Positions 11,305 to 24,500 of a stretch of DNA of 64,000 bases are shown in pieces. Position 1 is the first letter of the stretch; every line of letters starts with the position of its first letter. The DNA is from Yamagishiella unicocca (taxonomy: Eukaryota > Chlorophyta > Chlorophyceae > Chlamydomonadales > Volvocaceae), in the NCBI GenBank assembly GCA_003116995.1, contig BDSL01000060.1, positions 496,001-560,000 of the forward strand, read 5' to 3'. The notes under the pieces were generated by a model. It was not told the DNA's origin, searched no databases, and saw nothing but the letters and a program-made list of their open reading frames with translations. The position numbers and the translations under genes were made by a program.

Positions 11305-13335
11305 ATGAACTTGCATAACTCACCTGGATTCATGGCTGGCTGTCGCAGCATGGGCATGCGTCCTGAGACACATGTCATGAGCGTTGTCCCACGCGGAGCT
11401 CCTCCTGCGCTTTCGGGCAGCTGCTGCCAAAGAAAGCAAATGTCAGGACAGCCGCCACAATCCATCCGATCAGTCATCCTGAAAGCAGCCATCACCCCTG
11501 GCATAGAATATCGCCCCTCGCTCTCGCGGCAAACAACGGACCCGCTCCCTCCCTTGGGCACCAAGGCGACGGGTCTCGTGCAGCTGGGGGAAGGAATGTG
11601 GTGTCTGCGCCAGGACTTCTGGCTCACCGAGAACATCTACATCAATACCCACATAGTACAGCTCCGGAGTGGGGGCCTGCTGGTGAGCCTGTAGCTCTGG
11701 GCCTCACTGAACTTGCAGAGCACAGGTTCCCTAGGGCTCCCCAGCTCTGACCTGCTGCCGCACCTCCAGAACCCAAACTCCCAACTCATTGGCCCAAACC
11801 TGAGGACACATGATCCCGCACACACCCGCATCGCATCGTCCCCCCCACACCCGCCAGGGTGCTGGACGCCCCTTTTCAATTGAAACGTCATGACCCGCAT
11901 TACCCCGCGCTTGCCCCCCCTGCCCCTTTTTTTCTTGTGGAGCTTATTTCTCGTTATGTGTCGACCCACGGGTTTTCTCTTAGCCCCTGCACCTGCCCGG
12001 GCCCCACTACCTGCCCTCCTTCGAGTATTTCCCTCGACATTCTCCTATGTTGTGTGTACGGGTTCCCTCTTTACCCCCCTACCTGACCGCTCCCCGACCC
12101 TGTACCTGGCCAGATGGTGAGCCCCTCGGCCCGCACCGAGGAGGCGCAGGCGCTGTTGGACAGCATCCCGGGGGGCTGCGGTCGTGTGGAGCACGTTGTG
12201 GTGCCGAACCTGTCTCCGGAGCATTGGTACAACGCCGCGGACTGGGGGCCGCTGTGCGCCCCGGGTGCAACATTGTGGACTGCACCAGGTGCGTTCGTCG
12301 TGTACCTACTTGGCGGTGGATTGGCTGAATATGTTCTTCAGTTAGCAGTTCTTCAGTGAATCCCCCACGCTTATCAAGGCCATCCTGGGCACCCGACCTC
12401 TTCATCCTGCCCTGCAATGAAACGGAAACACCACACCACCTACCTTCGAAACGCCAACACCACTCCCGCTCCGTACTGTAGGCATGCTGGAGGGGCGCGC
12501 CACTGCTGGTCTCATGGGCGGCCCTGAGAAGGTCAAGCAGATGAGGGCGGCGTACGGCACGGTTTCGGAGCTGCCTGAGTTGGGGCCGCTCCCGGGGCTG
12601 CCGGAGGTGGAGGTGGCGACCTTCAACGAGTCGCTGGGATTCTTTACAGAGAGTACCCTGTGGCTTCGCGACTATCGGGCTGTCGTATTTGCTGATATGG
12701 CGTTCGCCGCGTACGAACACCCGCTCAGCCCGGTGCTGGGAGAACAAGGCGCGAAGGTAAGGCTGCGAAAGGTATCGAAAGTGTTAACTCGTGGTTGGTT
12801 TCGCACATGATAAGGTTTCCCCCTCTGTCGCGTGCGCGAGTTGCAGTACTGTGAAAAGGAGATAGCCACGGTGCCAGGTCTTTGAGAGGCCACGTGAGTG
12901 CCGCTCCCCATTTCCCGCAGCGCTATGCGTTAGGTGCACTTCGCACAAGCACGGCTTTCTCACGAGGCAATCTTTGGAAGCGGTGTCGCGGCACTTTACT
13001 AAAGCTTCAGCGCAAGCAAAACAAAGTGCGCCCTGCAAGCAGGCCGGCGGAAAAATGGCCGTTCCTGTCGAGCGCGGATCGCGTCTGCCGCCACCCCACC
13101 CTTACTTGCGTTTCATTGGTTTGTCCATACGCTGCAGATGGCGGGCATTGCGCAGAAGCTGGGTTGCCCTGCGGTTTACATGATGCTGCTGAAGGACAAG
13201 GATGCCGCCCGGGCGTGGCTCGAAAGGTTGACATCGTGGGACGTTGATGTCGTACTGGCGGGGCATTTGGACCCGCTGGTAGCGAACGCCAAGGAGGAGC
13301 TGCGCCGCTGCTTTGGCTTTTTGCTTGCGCAGTGA
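11305..13335 (+). CDS. DUF4336 domain protein
   Basis: Exons 11305-11682, 12114-12288, 12482-12756, 13138-13335 (TGA). Donors GTGAGC, GTGCGT, GTAAGG; acceptors CCAG, TGTAG, TGCAG; phases 0, 1, 0 match. With the ATG at 11305 the protein has 341 residues. The first 100 residues show no domain and may be a plastid transit region. An alternative first-exon boundary at CTCGTGCAG (about 11582) would remove them, so the N-terminus is uncertain. The conserved part starts LGEGMWCLRQDF, then VQLRSGGLL, VSPSARTEE, VEHVVVPN, SPEHWYNAADW, LWLRDYRAVVFADMAF and VVLAGHLDP. This order is typical of DUF4336, a metallo-beta-lactamase-like fold found in plants, algae and bacteria. The biochemical function is not established. 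Poly(A) signal at 13720. Confidence 0.86.
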
Positions 13336-13719
13336 AGGGCACACGCCAGATTGCCCTCCGCCTGCTGGTGCAGATTGCCCTCCGTTGCTACCGCAGGCGC
13401 CCTACGCCTGCTGGCGAAGGCGCATGTAGACAGGTGTGGCGAGCTGGATACCGTATCGCACATGGTATCATTACGCGTGGGGTCATCAATCACGTTACAC
13501 CTCGCCAGCAAAGCGCTGTTGGCTGTGCGATACCGCAATGTGCGTCCCGCCAGGTGGTCCGACATACCCTGTCGTACGCGGTCCCCCGCCCCGTTCGAAG
13601 TACGGTGTGGGCAGTTGTCGGCCATGCCGGGACGGCATGCCCTTGATTGGCGTCGGTTGGGGTCGACGGTCTTGATGTAGGACCAAACAAGCTTGCAACA
13701 ACGCTACTTCCAGGACTGA

Positions 13720-13724
13720 TGTAA
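13720..13724 (+). terminator. Polyadenylation signal TGTAA
   Basis: TGTAA 385 bases past the DUF4336 stop codon. Confidence 0.55.
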
Positions 13725-13808
13725 AAGGAGAGGAAAGAGGAGACAGGTGTTGCATCACCCAGATCGATGAGCGATTGCAAATGGTAAATACTGGGGTTTG
13801 AGAGGAAC

Positions 13809-13868
13809 CCCCCCGCTGGATCGGGGATACCCCGCTGGATTGGGGAACCCCCCGCTGGATCGGGGACA
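13809..13868. repeat. Tandem repeat, about 25 bp x 2.5
   Basis: CCCCGCTGGATCGGGGA occurs three times with short A/C-rich spacers. Each unit is partly self-complementary (CCCCG...CGGGG). Confidence 0.8.
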
Positions 13869-16382
13869 CATGGCTGCATCCAGCTGGCTGCCTCCCCCTT
13901 AAGCATCTGCCGTATACTGGCGAGGTGGAATAAGCAAGCGCTGCACTGGGGGATAGGATTTCTATAACTTAACACTTGGTTCTACTTTGTGATCGTTTGA
14001 TTCTTATACCAGATTCCGATTGCAATAGCCCTGGCCCCGGGACACGTTAATGACCGCCGCTTCCTGTTGTAATGCGGGACTTGGAATGCGGCTTTTTCCC
14101 GTCATCCAAGGATCACCCTCTAAGATGATGGCGTATTTGGAGCAGCCGGACACGTGGTGATTCCTGCAGTCGATGCAGGTCGATGTCCAGGGAGCGACCG
14201 AGCCCGCTTGCATCAGTACAGCGCAAAGCTTTTGAAGTCATGATCACTGGTCATACTTGTCTGCCCCATATAACACCCCCCTCCAGTCCAGCGCCACTAG
14301 TCCGTTAAGAGGTGGTAATAAGAACTACCGTTTTGGGCCGAGAGCAAGAACTCACCGTTTTGCCTCAGATTGCCTTCAAAAGCGCCTGACCATCCGTTCT
14401 CTGCGTGTTACTACTGCTGACCCCTGATGTCCAAGCCCAAAATTGTGGCACGAGCCCTCACGAGCTACAATGTGCCTCACACCAGAAACACAGCGCCTCT
14501 CGGGAGGTCCCAGTTGCAGCTGCCCTTCCTGCCTTCTGCTCACGACTTCTGATATGGTACGGAGCTGCCGCACGCGGGCCCAACAGCTGTGTGAGCGTGT
14601 GTGCGAGCCGCCAGCCTACACATCACAATACAGCGATGGTCCCGTGCGCAGACTGCGCCCGAGCCTGGAAGGTGGCACTGAGTCGTTATGAGCTCATGAC
14701 GGCTCCAGATGGCACTTGGGCCGTCGTGAGCGAACATTGTTTAAGACTGGAGCCCTAACCAGCTCTAACCAGCTGAAGCCTGTTGAAGGGACAGTCGCTG
14801 CTGACGCGCTGCAAATAGTGCTCAGCAGCCGAAAGCGGTTTACACGTCTGCATTGAAATGCGCTGGCAAGGGTCGGATTTTCGTGCGACTGGGCAAAGTT
14901 TGGCAACTTCGCGCAACACCCACCCCAACTCCCCAAGCCCTGCACCAGCAATGACGCGCGCCGTCCTCTTATCGGCCCTCAATAATGCAGGGTGCAAAGA
15001 TCCCGGTATACTACCTTTAATTTAGCACAGCGACCGGTTAATAAATGGTCAACAGGAACGTCCATCAACCTTCGCGACCCGAAAGGCTATCAGTCGCTTT
15101 GCTATGTGCTGCAACTTATCATTTGATAAAACCACGCCTACCCTGTGCCCACCACCTCCTTCGCGGCGGTCAAAACTTAATTGACAGCGGCCTATATCTT
15201 TGAGCACACCGTGTACTCCCGCTAAAGCTTAATTATTCGGAAACCATTATTCTAGATTGCTGCCATAAAAATACCCGTATAGTAGCCTTACATGAGATAC
15301 TATCTGCCTAGCACCAAGATATCTGCATGCATGCACGGACACTATATCTTTGACATCGCGAGATATTCCGTTTGCCTTCAATCCACTGGGTGGTTTGCAC
15401 ACATGCACTATAACGCTGCAGTTCCTACGCGCCTTTGCGGCGAAAAAAAGCATTTTGTCCCAAGCAAATGGTTCGTCCAAAGTACCGAAGGTACCGTTCA
15501 AGCTTTCAGGACAAATGTCTATATATACTAATGCGAGGCTTCTCTTCTAAACAAATAGTCACATTGCCCAAGGGGTAAGGAAGTACAAAGTCGCAATAGT
15601 GAGCTGAGTAATTGCTATTCAATTCAATTCTTTTGGTCCAGTTGAGGAAACAAATCCTGGATATGGGCCTCATTTACCGGGCTTCGGATAAATGCAACAC
15701 AGGAAAGCATCAACTTTATAACCGTCGCCCCCGAGGTTTGTGCGTTCGCCTTGTCAGCATGTGCGTGGAGTGCAGTAGATTATCCAAGAAAAAAGATCCA
15801 CTTTCGTATTTGCATGCCTCAAGGACCCTTGTACCCAGCGCTTATGAGTTTTGCCGTCATCTAAAAGCAAATTGGTCAACATCGGACTCTTCCAGCGCAG
15901 TACAACTGCTTCAAATAGAAAATGGATTCCTATACGCGTATCAAGCTGTAATGGTTGTAGAGCACAGCGAGGGTTGTGAGCGTCCCTGGGGTCGCCGCTC
16001 ACAAGGGCTTTCCACACTGTGCTGGCTTAAATATAAAGCCTTTATTCTACATTGTCCAGATGCAAATTTCCATGCAGTCGTGGCAAGCCGCGCAAGTTAT
16101 GCTGTTACATGTGTATGAGTGTATCATCGAAAATCGCAATCACGTTCGTCGTACAATATCGATATCAAAAGGAACCAAATATCGCACCATTACCTAGCTT
16201 CAAGTTGGGAGTTCACAGCGTTCAGTAGAAGCCAAATACTTTCAGTCCGGTCCTAAGGAAAAGAGATATACGGCGGTTAAGGAGAGGACGACGCTCTACG
16301 GCGCCCCCTGAGCCAGCCACTTATTCTTGCTTTTCCGCGTCGCTCTTTTCATACTGCTATCTCTATGCACATATACCTTGCC

Positions 16383-16390
16383 CATATATA
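16383..16390 (+). promoter_or_regulatory. TATA-like box upstream of F-box gene
   Basis: ATATATAAAG in an otherwise mixed sequence, about 125 bases before the possible first ATG at 16510. Confidence 0.35.
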
Positions 16391-16622
16391 AAGTAAGAGC
16401 TCCGTTCATCAGTACAGCACATTCTTCAGATATCCGCGTGGGTCGCTCCTCAGCCGGCCTGCCCTTCTTCTGCTCTGCTACCTAACCTCACCCCTGTAGT
16501 GGCGTCAACATGGTAGGCGTTGGCGCTGATGGCTATGCAAACGGGCTATACGTTTGAAGCGTGCAAAAAGTAAGACCGCGGCTTGCGCATACGTGCAGGC
16601 TTCCAGTGAGGCCAGGCTTTCG

Positions 16623-17677
16623 ATGGGACATCTTCTTGGACTGCCACTTGAGCTGCAGCTGCGCGTGATGGAGGAGCTTGGTGGACCAGACCTTTGCGCT
16701 GTAGAGGCATCATGCTGCGACCTGCGGCGCCTGGTTGCCTCAAACTCTTATCTGTATCAGCGTGCCCTTGAGGAGGACTTCGGTTCTACCACCGCATTAC
16801 CAGCGTCGTCTCCACCGGACTGGAAAGCACAATATGTGTGAGTCTAAACGTTCCTCGTCCATCCATGAGGGGAGCTAGCCTCATCGCCTGACTTTTCCTC
16901 CTGAATGTCCTACTTGCAGGCAAGCGTTTGTCAAGGTTCGCTTTGACACCCTTGAACAGTAAGTTTTGCGGGGGGAGCAATTGCTTTGCGCCTGGAACCA
17001 TCGCGTCTTACCTTGTTTGCGGATCGCTTTTCAGCGCTCCTTAAAGTCGTTTGGGTGTAAACATTAACGCGTTTCTTCCTAAGCCTGTCCGCTGACCAAC
17101 TGCTTCCACGTCATGGCCTGCAGGCAAAAGCGCGTCTACAACTCGCTGAAGCTAAGGCTCGAGGAGCTGGACGATTTGCTTGAACAAGCTGATGATGTGA
17201 AGGAGCTTCTTGGTGCCCCAGAGCTGTTGATGAGTGAACCTTCCATGGTTCTTGTCCTCGTGGGCGACATGGAGCAGGTGCGGATTTGTAAAGAGTCTTT
17301 ACGCATAACTTTAATATAACCCACACGGTAGCTAAGTCAGTTGAAAGCCAATTTCATGGAAGTCTCACATTCGAACCCTACCTGGGCGTCTCTTTTGACA
17401 CTTGCTGTGGTCGCCAGATACGACCAGTCTGGCCGCAATCTGCAAGTATGCGATTATGGAGCTTGCATGCTGAGATCCCTAATGCTCCACCCGACGCGCC
17501 CAACCTGTACCACAGGACGTGCTTCAGCAGCGCTGGGAGGCCTCGGAGGACCTCATGATGGCCGAGGCCAAGATGCAGGCCCTGCAGAACGAGTTGCAAG
17601 AGCTGCTGGCTCGCGTTCCCCGGTGCTGGCGTTCCTCATCTCCCTTGGTTGCTGCGGGTGGCTGCACCATTGCGTAA
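16623..17677 (+). CDS. Small F-box protein with coiled-coil tail
   Basis: Exons 16623-16837, 16920-16958, 17124-17277, 17516-17677 (TAA). Donors GTGAGT, GTAAGT, GTGCGG; acceptors TGCAG, TGCAG, CACAG; phases 2, 2, 0 match. The protein has 189 residues. A tiny first exon is possible: ATG at 16510 followed by GTAGGC, spliced to GCTTCC at about 16600, which would add nine residues (MASSEARLS). Residues 4-50 are an F-box: LGLPLELQLRVMEELGGPDL, then CDLRRLVASNSYLYQRAL. The rest is charged and helical with heptad-like spacing (LKLRLEELDDLLEQADDV; AEAKMQALQNELQELLARV). The F-box would bind SKP1 in an SCF ubiquitin ligase; no substrate domain is recognisable. No TGTAA was seen close downstream. Confidence 0.8.
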
Positions 17678-18421
17678 TGGAGATAATGTTTTCCAAGTCG
17701 ACCGTGCGGGTGATATGCACCTGCAGGCATCGTCACCAACCCTGGCCAGTGTCGCGCTGGCTGGCCCACTGCCGCCGCGTTTTCTCTCTCGCCTCCAGAT
17801 TTGAATCGGACTGGAATGCGACCAGAGGCGGCGCGTGCGACAACGTGCGCCTCGACTTCTTACTCATTACAACTCGCGTCTTCCCCATTATGCCTCGGAA
17901 TGGTTGTTGGTGAAGTATGGATTGGCTTCCTGGGACATGCGCCCTTGAGAGTGTTTCGCGGTGCTCCACAAATAGTTCGGCCTTGGGAGGGCTGCGTGGA
18001 TGTGTCGGCTAAGGAGTGTGCGTTCGCTCCGTCGCTTGGCGATTGATCATCGATGCTGGCAACTGTGGCTGTGAGGCTGTCGGTCGATTATAACGCGTGG
18101 CAATCGCACTACCTCCACCAAGCGAGCGAGCGCCTGGAACAACCGACCCAGGCAGCGGCGTCCTCTGTCTTGCCTATACAGACGCCGGGGTTTAGCGTAG
18201 CAAGTATGAGCGGTGGAGGCGGCGTGCATGCCTTGCGGTGCGCATACGTATTGCTGCCTTCAGGAGCGTCCGCCTCGGAAGTCAACAGATTCCACGGGTG
18301 CCCAGAGGATTGGCAGGCGTGGTCCTGGAGCGTGCCCTTAGGGCGACGGCTGGAACATGGCTGTGTTTAGGTGAGAGCGGGTCCTTTTGACGGGGTTGGG
18401 GCGCCGCTCACGCTGCTCCGC

Positions 18422-18479
18422 CTCTGGCCTTTTATGGAGTGAAGAAGCGTCTCTGGCCTTTTGTGGAGTGAAGAAGCGA
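18422..18479. repeat. 29 bp tandem duplication
   Basis: CTCTGGCCTTTT(A/G)TGGAGTGAAG plus AAGCG(T/A), two adjacent copies differing at two positions. Confidence 0.9.
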
Positions 18480-21428
18480 AGGCACTGACTGAGCTTATGC
18501 ATTGCTGAAGGCTAATAAATGGCGTGTGTATGGGCTGCCTGCGGCGGCCGCATGCATTGACGGGTTGTTTTATTTTGGCGGTAAATTGGGCGTCCGGAGT
18601 CCTGTCTATGAAGAAGAGGAGGGAGGAGCGGGTAGCGTATCTGTTTTTGGGTTCCAGGGTTTTTGGCGTAAAAAAAACGTGTTGTGCATGCCTTGCCCGT
18701 GGGCTAATCCCTCTGGCAGCCACGTGTTCTAGCGTGGTGTGGCATGCTATTCTTGTAGGTGTGGTTTCCCCTTGCCCCGACGTTTTATGCGTATGGGCGT
18801 TTTCGCAGGCGTGTGTGCTGCTGCCCTGGGCCCTTGTTAGGCCCATGGCCTCATTTCATGTCGCTGCTTCACGTCTCCTGCTTGGAAGCCTTTGGCAAGC
18901 AAGTATTCCCGTGTCTGCTGCATTTTCAGGGCCATGTTTTTCACGGCGCCTGTGCCTTAGTCGTGTGCATCGTCGCGTTGCGTCCCGTGGATGTCCTTGT
19001 TTAATGTCTTTGTTTCCGTTGCCTCGTGTGTGTGTCATGTGCGAGCGGGAAATCAATGGAGAGTGCTTGTGCCCGCATGTCTTCATCGTTTGGCCCTGGT
19101 TGACTGCTGTTGCCGCGGTCGCCTGTCACAAGTAGAACTACTGTGTTGTAGCGGCAGATGATGTAGCTGTCGTAGTCCACATCATTTGGCAGCCGTAGTG
19201 CACTGGCTGTCCCTGGATGTGCCTCGCGTAAATTGTCGCCGTTTTGCGGGGTGGTACAGGGTCGGGGCACGCCGGGGTGATGCGGCGTGTTGCGGAGGTT
19301 TGGAATACCAAACCTTCACCGAACTTGGCTTCCGCGGCGTTGTCACCTGTGGCGCCAACAGCAGCCGTACCCCCGTGGAGCCTTCGGGATGCAGAGCCGG
19401 TGCTGTGGTCCCGATACTGTGCCAATCCTAGTCGCTCTGGCACAAAAATGTGTGCGTTCTGTGTTTCCGTGTTGCCTCCCTTTCGTTTGCTGCGCCGTTA
19501 TGTTGCGATGTTGTATTAATCTCTTCTTGGAGTGGGCGTTGTCGCTGCCGCCGCTTTTTAGCAATAGTTGCAATGCGCGCCCACCCGGCGCCGTGCCCTC
19601 CCGGTGTTGGGGAGGGGTGGTTCTGGGGTTGGGCGTGGGACGCGACGGCTGTGCGGGCGGGCAGGACAACCCAAGATGTAGGTGATGCCCCATTTGGTCC
19701 TACGGCCAGTGTATGCTATACCATTTCGTGTGCTGGTTTTGCTACAAATTCTTTTTGGTTACGTTTGGGTGTTGCCGAGGGTCTTCGACAATCCTGCGGC
19801 GTGGAGTGCCTGCGGGACTCAGTAGCTCGGAGTTTCGCGTAGTACGGAATAGGAAATGCATTCGATTGCTGATGACAAGGAAGGGCCGGCGCGCGAGGGG
19901 GCGGGCCTCTCGGCGTTGGGAGACCTCGTGCACAACCCCTAGTTACCCTCCGTGAGGACATTTTGCTGGCGGGCGCGCGTCGTGTGATGGCTAGCAAGGA
20001 AAACGATAACTTGCGAGGCCGCAGTGCAGTTTGGGTGTTTGGTGAATGGGGGTGCCCTTTGATTCTAGTTTGTGCTGGTAGGTTGATCTTTGATGGTGTC
20101 AATGTCGATGTCTATAACGTATCATACATGCACACGTGGTTTGTTTGCGATGGGAAGGTCCTCGATATGCACGTCTACATCGGTCACGCGAAAAGTCGGC
20201 GACGGTGCGCAGTTTGTGCACCGGTTGTTGAATAACGTGTCCGTCGTGCGATTTGGTACTGCACTACTGCACTTACGCGCGCCTGCTGCTTTGGACCGAT
20301 GTACCGACTGCCCGGGCCATTATTTGGCAGGGTGAACGACGGTGATGAGACACTGCAGTGGTGGCATAGAGTTGACGGCCGCGCGTAATGTATGCGGGTC
20401 TCTCTCTGCCGCCTTCGTTTGGTAGGTGTTTTCTATAAAGGTTGCCGTCGCTACGCTGCCACGCGTCTCTGTAGACACGTGGATGAGCATGTACGTGGAG
20501 CCGCGGCTTACGGCGAGTTTGTATGTTTGAAGCGTTGCAGCGCCATACTGCGCAGAACGGTGATGATGATGATGATAGCTTTTTGGTAGCAAATGAAACA
20601 AGCACTGTGTTGCTCGACCACCGTAAGAATTGATGTTGTCGTTTTATTGCGCACGTGTCGGCCCTCCTTGGGTCCTCCTTGCGCCTGCACTGGTATACAG
20701 CAAACTGACTGCGCGACACTCCGTTTCTGAGGGGTGGTTTGCGTTGGGGACTCACTGGCGCGGGAGACTGTGGCCTGTTTAACACATTTCGTTTACATAT
20801 TGTCTCTCTGCATCGGGATACTGGCACGTCACTGACGAGTTGTTAATGGTACGTTCAAAAATCATCGCTGAGCATAAGGGAAAAAACCCTGATCTGTGCA
20901 GATCCCACCGCACCCTCCACCAAACTTATGCAGCTCTCTGATGTCGGTATGTTGGGCGGGAAACGACATACCGTACTGCAACCGTAGTGGTGAAACAAAC
21001 CTATCCTTGAGTCTATCAACACCCGCAAGGCGGTTTGCATCCGCCGACAGTGGACCGAGTCCTCGTCACTACACTCGGGTGGCCTATTGCCCTTAACCTG
21101 TTAACCCGGGCTCCTGCCGTACACCAGATATCGCCTCTACGGCCTCATGCAGTTTCGCAATTTGCCCTTAACTTCTGATTAACCCACCCTTCCACCCCAC
21201 CCCGTCGCCCAACCGGGCACACGACCGTCTCTCCCTCTACCTGCACTTCCGGCACTAAGCCGACCCGACCACCACATAAATTCACAACCACACGCAGCAG
21301 TTGTGCTATTGCTGCTGCTTCTACCGCTCCCACTACCGCCATACGCGAAACGAAACTCCCTCCCCCTGCCTTCATTCTCCACCTAATTTTCCCTTTCCTT
21401 TCCCTTCCTTTGTGACGATGATGATGTG

Positions 21429-21433
21429 TTACA
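21429..21433 (-). terminator. Polyadenylation signal TGTAA
   Basis: Minus-strand TGTAA 138 bases past the acyl-CoA oxidase stop. Confidence 0.6.
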
Positions 21434-21570
21434 CGTGACTGGGGGTGTAGCCCAGGTGGTAACAGACTAAACGAGCCGTGCGGCTCCTCGCCTCGCCAAA
21501 CGTAAAACAGGCGTTTGTACACTCAGGTTCCTTTGTGGGTACACGGATGGTTTCCTCGCTTTCCCCTGCC

Positions 21571-24500
21571 TCAAAGCCGGCTGCGCGTCGCCAGCACGGG
21601 GCGCAGCACCTCCGGCCATGCCGGCCCCTCCTGCGTCGCGTTGAGCGGCGACCCACGGGCCATGTCCAGCAGCCCCCGGTAGACGTCGCCGTCGCTGCGG
21701 CCCAGCGCCGAGTTGAGCAGGTAGTCCGGGAAGGCGAAGGCGTCCACCAGCCCCACGGCGTTGGGCCGCAACGCGGACAGCAGCAGGCGGTGGCTGCGGC
21801 GCAGCGCGGCAGCCTGGGCGGCTGCGAAAGGGGCGGTAGGCGAGGGTGGGAGGTATTTGTAAATATGCGTTGTCCTGTACGTACACGGGGACGGGTTTTT
21901 TGGCAATAAGGTATACTTCAGGAGTGGTCGAATCCAAGGTCGCCTTCTTGGACATAGGAGATTCGCCACCAGCAAATAAGGGTTCACCGCTCTCCACTCC
22001 ACCCACAATGCGTGGCCCCGGACGATCGGCCTCCGACGTCCCCAAGTCACGTTTAACCAGCGACACCACCCTCTCCCCCTCAAGATACACAAACACATGC
22101 GGTCGGCAAATTCCCCACTCCGCCCTCCCAATGGCCTAATAACCACACGGTCCCCCCGATTGCTCTGAGACCACCTAGCCTGCAGCCCACTGTAAATCTG
22201 ATGTATTTACCGGTACGCCCGCTCGCCTCAGCAGGGCCCAGCCCGCTCACCGCTCATGTAGCCGTCCTCCAACAGCACCGCCAGCCCGCCGCCCCGCTCC
22301 AGCTGCTCAAGGGCGAACAGCGCCGCCAGCTGCCGCAGTACGGCAGCTGTGTCAGGCCCCACTGCCGGGGGCCCCGTCGCCGCCCCCACGGGAGCCGCCT
22401 CCAGGTGCGCCGCCGACTCCACAAACGTCTGGTGCAGCACGAAGGTGCAGTGCGCCTTGGCGGCCCTGTACAAGGCCGGGCGAGAGGGGGACAGACGGAG
22501 AGGGTGGGAGGAGGGAAAGGCAACGGGGAGTGGGGTTGCAAAAGGAACCGGTTACTCGGCAAAGAAGGGGGTGAGATGGGAGGATAAGGTCCTCCGTGTC
22601 ACAGTACCGACGGCGACGACAAGGAGGGCGCAACATGGGCATGCGACTAGCGTACCGCGCAAGGACCCTACCGCCTGCTACCCCACCCCCACGCCCCTCC
22701 CAGCCGCCACCCTCCCACCTGATCGAGTTTTTTACGCGTACACGGGTTCCCCTCACAACCCACCTGATCGAGTCCACCGTGGTGTCGTTCCACGCGCGCC
22801 CCTCGAACACCAGCCGCCCGCCACCCGCCGCTGCGCCCAGCGTCGCCGCCGCCGCCGCGCAGCTGCGCGCCGCCGCGCGCCGCAGCGCCGCCGCCGCCAC
22901 CTCGGGCCTCGTCCAGCAGTCCTCGCAGGTGGCAGCGCACCTGGTCGCGGGCGCCAGCTCCTCCTCGATGTGGTTCAGGTATGCGGCGCTGCCTTGAGCC
23001 TGCTTGCCCTGCTTAACCCCGATGAGAGCCTGTGGCGGTAGGGTGATGGAGGAAAGGCGGAGCGGGGAGCGTAAGGGCGTGTATTGAAACACGAACCAGG
23101 GAAAACGTAGACAGCAGCAGGCACCAGGCGGGCGGGTACCCGGCGGCCGCCTCACCTTGAGGAGGTACCTTGCCGTCTGTAGGCACAGCACGTTGTTGTC
23201 GCCCTCCCAAGTGACGTTCTGCGCAGGGTTGGGAGGTAAGGGGCAAAAGGGGGACGGCGAGACATGCAAGTGACTACCGGTAGGTGTGCGGTATGGCTGC
23301 GCAGCAATGGTTCCACCACGGAATGTTAACCGAGGAATCAAGTGCCAACCCAACCGCATATCTTCCATGGCGCCCGGCCCCACCCGACCTACCCCACCCG
23401 ACCTACCTGCACGTAGTTCTGGAAGAGCGTGGGCAGCCCCGACAGCTTGCTGTAGCCGTGCCCTCCGCATGTGCGACGGCACTCCTCGATGCCGTCCGCG
23501 GTGATCCACGTGCACAGGGCCTGGGGAACGAGGTGGAGAGGGGGCAAGACGCGGGGAACGAGGTGGAGAGGGGGCAAGACGCGGGGAACGAGGTGGAGAG
23601 GGGGCAAGACGCGGGGAACGTGCGGCGTGTAGTTCGGGGAACAACGGGGCCCAGAAGGGGACGAGGTGTGTTTCAAACCGGGCCCCCATCCTGATCATGA
23701 ATAACCGACACTAAACACGGTCGACACCGAACCGGCCCCACACGATAACGGACACCGAAACCGCGGCGCCCCACTTATTTCCTCCTCCTTTCCCTCTCTC
23801 GCCCGCTTCTCGCTCACCCCGCAAGCCCCTTCCACCCCAACGGAAATTGAATACACACACGCACCTTGAGCCCCGAGGACAGCGCGTGCAGCTCCGGCAG
23901 CGCGCCGAACTCCCCCCGGTCACGATCCGCCTCGAAATCGCGGTACATCGCCATCATGGCCTCCCCCATGAAGTACAGCGCGTACGACGAAGCCACCAGC
24001 GGCAGCAGCGTGGCTGCGCAGTTCTGGTAGTCGAGGACCTTGGGGCGGGTGAGGGGCAAGGCGGGGAAGCGGTGGGAGGCGAGGGGAGCGGTTTTTGGAC
24101 CCGAACCACATGATATACTAAAGCGCGGAGGATCAGTGGAGGCGGCGGTAGCGATACTGGTGGTGGTAGTCGTGGAGGGACGACACAGGAAGGACACAGA
24201 AAAGTACGGCACCGTGCAGGCACCGCCCCTCTTCCCTCACTCCCCCCACGTCACGTCACATCACTCCCCCCGTCCCCACGCCAAGCCTACCTGGAGCTCC
24301 CGCTCGCCGGGGCCAGGTGCCGTTTGACGGCGTACGGCAGCATACCGCGTGGCGATGGTGACAGCGCGACCCAGGGACGACCCCGAGTTCTTCACGATGT
24401 CAGCTCGTACGAACACCATGGTCGCGTACGACGCCTTGCTGTTGGACGGCGGCGGCGGCACGTAGCGCCCCTCCGGGGTTACCTGGGGGGCCACGGCACG

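Larger units (their letters stand above)
13336..16509. other. Intergenic region, AT-richer, no gene recognised
   Basis: The first 390 bases are the DUF4336 3' UTR. A 25-bp tandem repeat lies at 13809-13868. From about 15000 to 16250 the DNA is markedly AT-richer than the exons. The longest open frame (15612-16118, 168 codons) has no domain, no splice context and no coding-type codon bias. Confidence 0.5.
17678..21570. other. Intergenic region with T/G-rich plus strand
   Basis: No gene is supported between the F-box gene and the acyl-CoA oxidase. A 29-bp duplication lies at 18422-18479. From about 18500 to 20650 the plus strand is strongly T+G rich. Open frames there (for example 20827-20273 minus, 184 codons) lack known domains. 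It may be a decayed transposable element or a non-coding transcript. The last 140 bases are the oxidase 3' UTR. Confidence 0.45.

Noticed and set aside
15612..16118. 168-codon plus frame in the AT-rich stretch
   Set aside because: Composition is not gene-like, no homologous motif, no convincing splice sites.
20273..20827. 184-codon minus frame in the T/G-rich region
   Set aside because: Likely a by-product of strand skew; no recognisable domain or splice context.
23523..23620. Regular repeats suggestive of a CRISPR array
   Set aside because: Units are directly adjacent without unique spacers, inside a eukaryotic intron; the same applies to 28331-28420 and 47639-47772.
22352..23698. 448-codon minus frame
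   Set aside because: It reads through three introns of the acyl-CoA oxidase; only the parts 23520-23407, 23218-23156 and 23029-22764 match the family.
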